A DNA stretch of 64,000 nucleotides from Terriglobia bacterium (lineage in GTDB: Bacteria > Acidobacteriota > Terriglobia > Bryobacterales > Bryobacteraceae). The notes beneath the pieces are model-generated. The model saw only the letters and a program-made list of their open reading frames with translations, was not told where the DNA came from and ran no database searches. Shown here piece by piece: positions 60,201 through 64,000 of the stretch (position 1 is the stretch's first letter; each line of letters opens with the position of its first letter). A program made the translations under genes and the position numbers. The stretch spans positions 62,001-126,000 of the forward strand of contig JAIQFK010000013.1 of assembly GCA_020073305.1 (NCBI GenBank). Direction: 5' to 3'.

Positions 60201-60617
60201 GCCGAGCACGAGTGCGGCACAGTTCTCTCCAGTACCCGCCAGGTTGGCGTGGCGGAAGATGTCGCCGGAGCGGTCCACACCCGGCCCTTTGCCGTACCAG
60301 ATCCCGACCACACCATCGTATTTCGATTCGCCGAGAGCGTGGAAGATCTGGCTGCCGAAGATGGAAGTCGCGGCCAGATCTTCGTTCACGCCCGGCACAA
60401 AGTGAATGCGGTGTTCATCGAGGAGCGGCTGGACCCGCGCCAGCGCGAGGTCATAACCGCCGAGCGGCGATCCTTCGTAGCCCGAGATAAAGGCCGCGGT
60501 GTTGAGCCCCGCTCGCCGGTCGCGGCGCATCTGGTCCATCGGCAGCCGCACCAGCGCCTGGATGCCGGTCAAATAGGCCGGGCCTCGCTCCAACCGGTAC
60601 TTGTCGTCGAGCTTCAT
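57240..60617 (-). CDS. Indolepyruvate ferredoxin oxidoreductase, fused alpha/beta chain
   Basis: 1125 aa. The alpha part (about 1-650) binds thiamine pyrophosphate (GCHGMAALQAHSGRGYSFLTHMGGEGAPW, NIGDGTYFHSGSL, YNGAVAMTGGQ). Iron-sulfur motifs CEGCGDCVRQSNC and CNKDYSCALGDC follow near 660-710. The beta (IorB-like) part is at about 730-1100 (LAPGVGGTGVVTINALLATAA, QTGLAQKGGAVVSSI, NADLILGFDLLGVAHAD). It converts aryl pyruvates and CoA to aryl acetyl-CoA with ferredoxin. This one-polypeptide form is known in proteobacteria. An extended -10 (TGA-TAGAAT) lies about 18 bases upstream of the ATG. Diverges from the ECF gene. Confidence 0.93.
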   Translation of the reverse strand: MKLDDKYRLERGPAYLTGIQALVRLPMDQMRRDRRAGLNTAAFISGYEGSPLGGYDLALARVQPLLDEHRIHFVPGVNEDLAATSIFGSQIFHALGESKYDGVVGIWYGKGPGVDRSGDIFRHANLAGTGENCAALVLGGDDHISKSSTIPHQSDLSFYNFGMPVFYPGNTQEILDYGLLAIALSRFSGTWVAMKMVTNVCDGGGTVELDPERLAIKIPSDYKKHFDARLVIPFTLQLEHEVNYRRLAAVREFARVNQLNRMFGAGDGARLGIATAGKPYYDLMQCLRDLGIGRGELDSMGVRVAKFGLTFPLEPHFVAEFSRGLETLVVIEEKRSFLELQLRELLYNAPQRPQIFGKQDENGELLVPATAEVDSEKLAHVLARYLPPRESIAARLSQIAEIASRHREKIGTRPPTFCSGCPHNRSTVLLEGQVAAGGIGCHGMAALQAHSGRGYSFLTHMGGEGAPWIGMAPFVERNHIFQNIGDGTYFHSGSLAVEACRAAGVNITYKILYNGAVAMTGGQEPSGALPVPALTEKLEADGVRKTVVLTDDVEKYAGISLAGNAQLLHRDELPAVMRELEHIPGVTAIVYDQQCAAEKRRLRSRGKLQEPTLRLVINEAVCEGCGDCVRQSNCMSLLPVETEFGQKTRIHQSSCNKDYSCALGDCPSFVTVKLKPGTGFRKKRVPQLPAAEVPEPREKVAPGDGYSILAPGVGGTGVVTINALLATAAWLENLSVITLDQTGLAQKGGAVVSSIILSERPVEASAKIGYGNADLILGFDLLGVAHADNLSRAHPSRTVAVINTAEIPTSNMVRGQAVLYGPGRLIDLIDSCTRKGRNIYVDATRIAESLFSSHLAVNVFLLGVAYQGGLIPLSAGAIEEAIRLNRVEADRNLQAFLWGRKYFVDARAVEEIIEPAKPQSEPLALVERRARELERYQGRRYAEEYRAFVESVRTHEPALAEPVARYLYKLMAYKDEYEVARLLTEGEFEQQVRNMWEATESISYNVHPPFLRTLGLKTKVQLGPWFRLLLRLLARLKVLRGTLFDPFGYAVLRRDERALIGWYRNLIEQVLAHVTPNNLALAMEIAMLPDQIRGYESIKAEKIREVRRLAAEKLTQVKQTPGVPA

Positions 60618-60685
60618 CCGCGGCGGGCCAGGAAAAATTCTATCAACGTTTTCCGCGCGCCAGCAGTATATATCTGTAGAGCGGC

Positions 60686-61282
60686 ATGCAAGAACTGGCG
60701 CTACTGATGGAAGCCGGCAGTGTTGACGCGCGCGACGAGGAGTTTGTCCGCTTTGTGAAACAGGCCAAAGCGGGCGATAGAGCTGCCTTCGAGGCGATCC
60801 TGATCCGGTACCAGCGCCAGGTGTTAGTGACCGCGCTGCGCCTACTGAACAGGAATCTGGAGGATGCGAAGGACGCCGCGCAGCAGGTGTTTCTGCGCCT
60901 GTATCGGTCGCTTCACCAACTGGATGAGAACCGTCACTTTGCGAGCTGGCTGTATCGCATTACCGTGAATGTCTGCCGCGATATGCAGCGCGCCGGCTCT
61001 CGACGCCCCATCCTGTCGCTCGAGGAGGGGGAAGGATTGGTGGCCGCTGCCGGTGAGGACCTTACCGAGCGAAACGAGCAGCGGCGAATGATCTATGCGG
61101 CGCTGGCGACGCTTCCCGAGCGGGAGCGAACGGCCGTGGTGCTGCGCGACCTGGAAGGCCTGACTACCAGCGAGGTGGCGCGCATTATGGAGTGCGCCGA
61201 AGTTACGGTGCGGTCGCAGATCTCGAATGCGCGCGTTAAGATTCGGAAGTTTGTGGAGCGGCGGCAGAGGAGGCCCTTATGA
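60686..61282 (+). CDS. ECF RNA polymerase sigma factor
   Basis: 198 aa. Sigma2 region KAGDRAAFEAILIRYQRQVLVTALRLLNRNLEDAKDAAQQVFLRLYRSL, then HFASWLYRITVNVCRDMQR. Sigma4 region LATLPERERTAVVLRDLEGLTTSEVARIMECAEVTVRSQISNARVKIRKF. A TATATC hexamer lies about 11 bases upstream of the ATG, with no strong Shine-Dalgarno (possible leaderless start). Its stop overlaps the anti-sigma start (ATGA). Its trio partner is a secretin-N-domain protein, implying an envelope signal. Confidence 0.94.
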   Translation: MQELALLMEAGSVDARDEEFVRFVKQAKAGDRAAFEAILIRYQRQVLVTALRLLNRNLEDAKDAAQQVFLRLYRSLHQLDENRHFASWLYRITVNVCRDMQRAGSRRPILSLEEGEGLVAAAGEDLTERNEQRRMIYAALATLPERERTAVVLRDLEGLTTSEVARIMECAEVTVRSQISNARVKIRKFVERRQRRPL

Positions 61283-61794
61283 GCTGCGCAAAATTTGAGC
61301 CGCTAATTGCTTTGTACGTGGAAAGCGATCTGCCGGAGAATGAAACGCGCCTGGTGGAGACGCACCTGGACGCGTGCGATGGCTGCCGGAAGTCTGCCGC
61401 GGCCATGCGTGACAGCCAGGCGGTTCTGAAAGTGCTGCGCACGGATTTCGTGGAGGAGCACGTTTTTCAGGAAGTCCGCACGGAAGTTTTGAGCCGTCTC
61501 TCAATTCCGCGCAAGATCGCGTGGCCGAGGTACGCCATTGCCGCCATGCTGTTGATAGGGTTGTGGGCGGGATGGCTGCGGCTCACGCGCCCTGCCGCGT
61601 CGCTGGAATTTCAGCCGAGAGCGGCTGTGAACACGCCGCCACCCGTCGCGCCGGTCCAGGCGTTGCGGCAGCGAGTACGCTCAGCGCACGTTTCCAGGCA
61701 TCGCGCATTCAAGCCCGAGCCCCTGGTGGTGAAGATGATTACCGATGACCCGCAGGTCGTCATTTATTGGTTGGTCGATCAGAATGGAGGCTAG
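61279..61794 (+). CDS. zf-HC2 anti-sigma factor
   Basis: 171 aa. zf-HC2 finger at the N-terminus (CAKFEPLIALYVESDLPENETRLVETHLDACDGCRKS; His-x3-Cys-x2-Cys). One membrane helix near 87-107 (YAIAAMLLIGLWAGWLRL) and a short Pro/Val-rich extracytoplasmic tail ending VVKMITDDPQVVIYWLVDQ. It should bind the ECF sigma coded just upstream, with which it overlaps by four bases. The stop lies two bases before the GTG of the next gene. Confidence 0.92.
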   Translation: MSCAKFEPLIALYVESDLPENETRLVETHLDACDGCRKSAAAMRDSQAVLKVLRTDFVEEHVFQEVRTEVLSRLSIPRKIAWPRYAIAAMLLIGLWAGWLRLTRPAASLEFQPRAAVNTPPPVAPVQALRQRVRSAHVSRHRAFKPEPLVVKMITDDPQVVIYWLVDQNGG

Positions 61795-61795
61795 A

Positions 61796-62569
61796 GTGAA
61801 ACGAGGTTACTTGTTCCTAAATTTGATCCTGCTCTCGCTGCTTGCGGCGGTGCCGATCTTGCACGCGCAAGACAACAAGACAACGGAGGGGCCGCAAGCG
61901 GCGACTGCGGAGACGCACAACTGGCCGGTCAAACTGTTTCAAGTAAAGTACGCCAATGTCAACCATCTCGCCAATCTCTTCCGGGCGTTTGGCGCGACGG
62001 TCCAGCCGGAGGCGGACTTAAAGGCAATTTCCGTCCGTGCGCCGAAGGAGGTGCTGGCGGCGATTGAAGAATCCCTTCAGCGCCTGGATGTGCCGCAAGC
62101 GCCGGCGAAAAATGTGCAACTGGATGCTTACCTGCTCACGGCGTCAGGACAAGGTTCGTCGGCAAATGTGCCCGGCGATTTGGAGCCCGTGATCAAGCAG
62201 CTCAAGAGTGTGTTTAATTATCAGGGTTTCCGGCTGCTCGGCACGCTGTCGTGGCGCGGGCGTGACGGCGCGGGTGGCGTCGTCACCGGGCTTCTGCCCT
62301 CAGTCTCCGGAGACTCAGCCCAACAAACTTATTACACTTTCAAGGCGAGTTCGGTGGCGATTACGTCCGAGGGTAAGGAACGGACCATCCGCATCAACGA
62401 TCTCAGGCTGCAACTGGATTTCACTGTCAAAGGCGCCGGCATGCAGCACGCCAGCATTGACACCAGCATCGACGCTCGCGAAGGCCAGAAGATCGTGGTC
62501 GGCAAGGCCAACATCGATAACGCCGACAACGCGCTCATCCTCATCCTCACTGCAAAAGTTATCGAGTAA
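61796..62569 (+). CDS. Secretin N-domain-like exported protein
   Basis: 257 aa from a GTG start preceded by GGAGG at five bases (an in-frame ATG at 61784 would overlap the anti-sigma stop). Signal peptide YLFLNLILLSLLAAVPILHAQ. The following region (PVKLFQVKYANVNHLANLFRAFGATVQPEADLKAISVRAPKEVLAAIEESLQRLDVP) is the short N1/NolW-like fold of secretins, and the C-terminal part ends with a secretin-like strand pattern (IVVGKANIDNADNALILILTAKVIE). The channel-forming secretin domain is absent, so it probably does not form a pore. Operon with ECF sigma and anti-sigma. Confidence 0.8.
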   Translation: MKRGYLFLNLILLSLLAAVPILHAQDNKTTEGPQAATAETHNWPVKLFQVKYANVNHLANLFRAFGATVQPEADLKAISVRAPKEVLAAIEESLQRLDVPQAPAKNVQLDAYLLTASGQGSSANVPGDLEPVIKQLKSVFNYQGFRLLGTLSWRGRDGAGGVVTGLLPSVSGDSAQQTYYTFKASSVAITSEGKERTIRINDLRLQLDFTVKGAGMQHASIDTSIDAREGQKIVVGKANIDNADNALILILTAKVIE

Positions 62570-62576
62570 ACCGCTC

Positions 62577-62611
62577 CCGGAATGCCGGCGCGTTATAATC
62601 CGGCATTCCGG
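62577..62611. promoter_or_regulatory. Perfect 12-base inverted repeat spanning the -10 of rhaB
   Basis: CCGGAATGCCGG at 62577-62588 and CCGGCATTCCGG at 62600-62611 are perfect reverse complements separated by 11 bases. TATAAT sits in the spacer at 62594-62599 and the rhaB ATG follows at 62612 without a Shine-Dalgarno. A repressor binding this site would block the promoter; in RNA the repeat could also fold. No -35 was clear. Confidence 0.6.
62594..62599 (+). promoter_or_regulatory. Consensus -10 of rhaB, probable leaderless start
   Basis: A perfect TATAAT lies 12 bases before the ATG at 62612 with no ribosome site between, inside the inverted repeat. Transcription should start within a few bases of the start codon. 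Confidence 0.5.
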
Positions 62612-64000
62612 ATGTCACACTACCTGGCCTTTGATCTTGGCGCGGAGAGCGGCCGCGTCATCCTCGGCACTCTCCAATCAGGACGCCTCGCGCTAGAAGA
62701 ACTGCACCGGTTTCCGAATACGCCGGTGCGCGTCTTTTCCTCTCTCTACTGGGATACGCTGCGGCTCTGGCACGAGATCCAACAAGGTCTGAAAATTGCC
62801 GGACGGGAACGGCAGATCGCTCTGGATGGAATCGGCGTCGACACTTGGGGAGTGGATTTCGCCTTGTTGGGCGCGGACGGCGCTCTCGTCGAGAATCCGC
62901 GTCACTACAGGGACGCGCGCAACAACGGCATGCCGGACGAGGTCTCCAAGGTTGTTCCGCGCGAAGAAGTTTTCGCGCAGACCGGTATCCAGTTCATGCA
63001 GATCAACACCCTCTACCAGTTGTACGCCATGCGGCTGGCCGGATCGCCGGCGCTCGCCTCTGCTCGCACGCTGCTCATGACGCCGGACCTGTTCAACTAC
63101 TGGCTCACCGGTGTCGCGAAATCCGAGCTGACCATCGCCAGCACATCGCAGTTTTACAATCCGCGCCTCGCGCGCTGGGCAACGGAGTTATTTGACCGGC
63201 TGCATCTGCCCAAGGCCATTCTGCCCGAAATCGTGCAGCCGGGATCTTACCTCGGGCCACTCGTGCCGCAGATCGCCGAGGCCAGCCAGCTGAGCGCCGT
63301 GCCCGTATACGCCACCGGCAGCCATGATACGGCGTCCGCCGTAGCTGCGGCTCCCGCGGAAGGCGACAGTTGGTGCTACATCAGCTCGGGTACGTGGTCG
63401 TTGATGGGGGCAGAACTCGACGCGCCGATCATCGATTCGCGCGCGCTCGCGCTGAACCTGACCAATGAGATGGGCGCATGCGGAAAGACGCGCCTGCTGA
63501 AAAACATCGCCGGGCTCTGGCTGCTGCAGGAATGCCGCCGCGCCTGGGCGCTCACCGGCCGAGAATATAGCTACGAGGAGCTGGCCACGATGGCCACCAG
63601 TGCACCGCCGTTTGCTGCGGTCATCGATCCCGATGCTTTTCTCGAGCCCGACGACATGCCGGCAAAGATTTCCGCTCATTGCCACGCCACTGGACAGCAA
63701 GCGCCCGAATCGGCGGCCGCCATCGCCCGCACCATCTTCGAGAGCCTGGCGTTGCGGTACCGCGAAGTCCTCGAAAGCCTGGAATCACTCGTTGGCAGGC
63801 GGCTGAATACCATTCACATCGTGGGCGGCGGATCGCGCAATCGCGCGCTCAATCAGTTTGTGGCCGATGCCTGCGGCCGCACCGTCATTGCCGGACCGGC
63901 GGAAGCCACCGCCATGGGCAATGTCTTGATCCAGGCGATGGGCGCAGGAGAACTCTCCGGATTATCCGCGGTCCGCGAGATCGTGCGCCGCTCGACTTCG
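62612..64000 (+). CDS. rhaB: Rhamnulokinase (FGGY family), partial at the right edge
   Basis: 463 codons in the window with no stop. It starts MSHYLAFDLGAESGRVILG, the FGGY ATP motif form typical of RhaB. It continues with GVDTWGVDFALL, HYRDARNNGMPDEV, IQFMQINTLYQLYAM, GSHDTASAVAA, YISSGTWSLMGAEL, and HIVGGGSRNRALNQFVADACGRTVIAGPAEATAMGNVLIQ. RhaB phosphorylates L-rhamnulose (some relatives L-fuculose). Other rhamnose genes would lie beyond the window. It has its own palindromic promoter and follows the secretin-N gene by 42 bases. Confidence 0.93.
   Translation, partial: MSHYLAFDLGAESGRVILGTLQSGRLALEELHRFPNTPVRVFSSLYWDTLRLWHEIQQGLKIAGRERQIALDGIGVDTWGVDFALLGADGALVENPRHYRDARNNGMPDEVSKVVPREEVFAQTGIQFMQINTLYQLYAMRLAGSPALASARTLLMTPDLFNYWLTGVAKSELTIASTSQFYNPRLARWATELFDRLHLPKAILPEIVQPGSYLGPLVPQIAEASQLSAVPVYATGSHDTASAVAAAPAEGDSWCYISSGTWSLMGAELDAPIIDSRALALNLTNEMGACGKTRLLKNIAGLWLLQECRRAWALTGREYSYEELATMATSAPPFAAVIDPDAFLEPDDMPAKISAHCHATGQQAPESAAAIARTIFESLALRYREVLESLESLVGRRLNTIHIVGGGSRNRALNQFVADACGRTVIAGPAEATAMGNVLIQAMGAGELSGLSAVREIVRRSTS

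Noticed and set aside
62577-62611. Intrinsic terminator for the secretin-N gene
   Set aside because: No T-run follows and TATAAT lies in the loop right before a start codon; an operator/promoter reading fits better.
1-64000. CRISPR array, rRNA/tRNA, prophage or integrated element
   Set aside because: No regularly spaced direct repeats, no rRNA-like blocks, no tRNA T-arm motifs and no integrase or capsid genes were seen by eye.

Overview
The window is GC-rich, densely coded bacterial chromosome, most likely from an Acidobacteriota member near Solibacter/Bryobacter. Supporting traits are an Oar-like TonB-dependent receptor with an N-terminal carboxypeptidase-like domain, a Ser/Thr kinase with a C-terminal TolB-like propeller, DUF1080 and DUF362 proteins, PQQ-like propellers, ECF/zf-HC2 pairs, and six enzymes with twin-arginine signals. 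No rRNA, tRNA, CRISPR array, intact IS element or phage gene was seen. Lineage is inferred from gene content only.

Layout. 1-5.0 kb: secreted GH3 glycosidase (runs off the left edge), PPK2 kinase, YceH-like protein, and a PfkB kinase/nucleoside hydrolase pair. 5.1-9.7 kb: Wzm/Wzt-type exporter, Tat amidohydrolase, a REP-like palindrome and a Rieske oxygenase. 9.7-12.5 kb: egtB-egtD-rpiB operon (ergothioneine). 12.6-16.5 kb: flavin disulfide reductase, molbindin, DUF1080 hydrolase, FrnE-like thioredoxin-fold protein, CxxxxCC protein. 16.6-19.9 kb: zwf-opcA-pgl operon (oxidative pentose phosphate). 19.9-25.0 kb: membrane J-domain protein, DUF362 protein, HUH-transposase remnant, aldo/keto reductase, exported nitrilase. 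25.2-32.5 kb: YdcF, TrmH-type methyltransferase, RarA, TPR, ankyrin and EF-hand/PQQ-propeller proteins.

32.6-40.6 kb is the most unusual part. A radical SAM/SPASM enzyme is fused through one membrane segment to an exported LolA-like domain. It diverges from a run coding an outer-membrane barrel, a CDP-alcohol phosphotransferase, a sigma-54 response regulator, a membrane histidine kinase and a TPR protein. 40.7-48.8 kb is a minus-strand block: ECF sigma, anti-sigma, TonB-dependent receptor, Ser/Thr kinase. 48.9-51.3 kb: glycosyltransferase, a frameshifted and truncated membrane-protein gene, a barrel protein. 51.4-57.2 kb: Tat UxuA-like protein, methyltransferase, Tat Gfo/Idh oxidoreductase, and an NlpC/P60 peptidase coupled to a Tat dipeptide-epimerase-like enzyme. 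57.2-64 kb: one-piece indolepyruvate oxidoreductase, an ECF/anti-sigma/secretin-N-domain trio, and rhamnulokinase running off the right edge.

Themes: NADPH and thiol redox supply (zwf-opcA-pgl, egtBD, disulfide reductase); exported sugar, peptide and amide processing; and recurring promoters in which a -10 hexamer lies only 7-12 bases before the start codon with no Shine-Dalgarno sequence, suggesting leaderless mRNAs. All assignments come from reading motifs; no database search was run.
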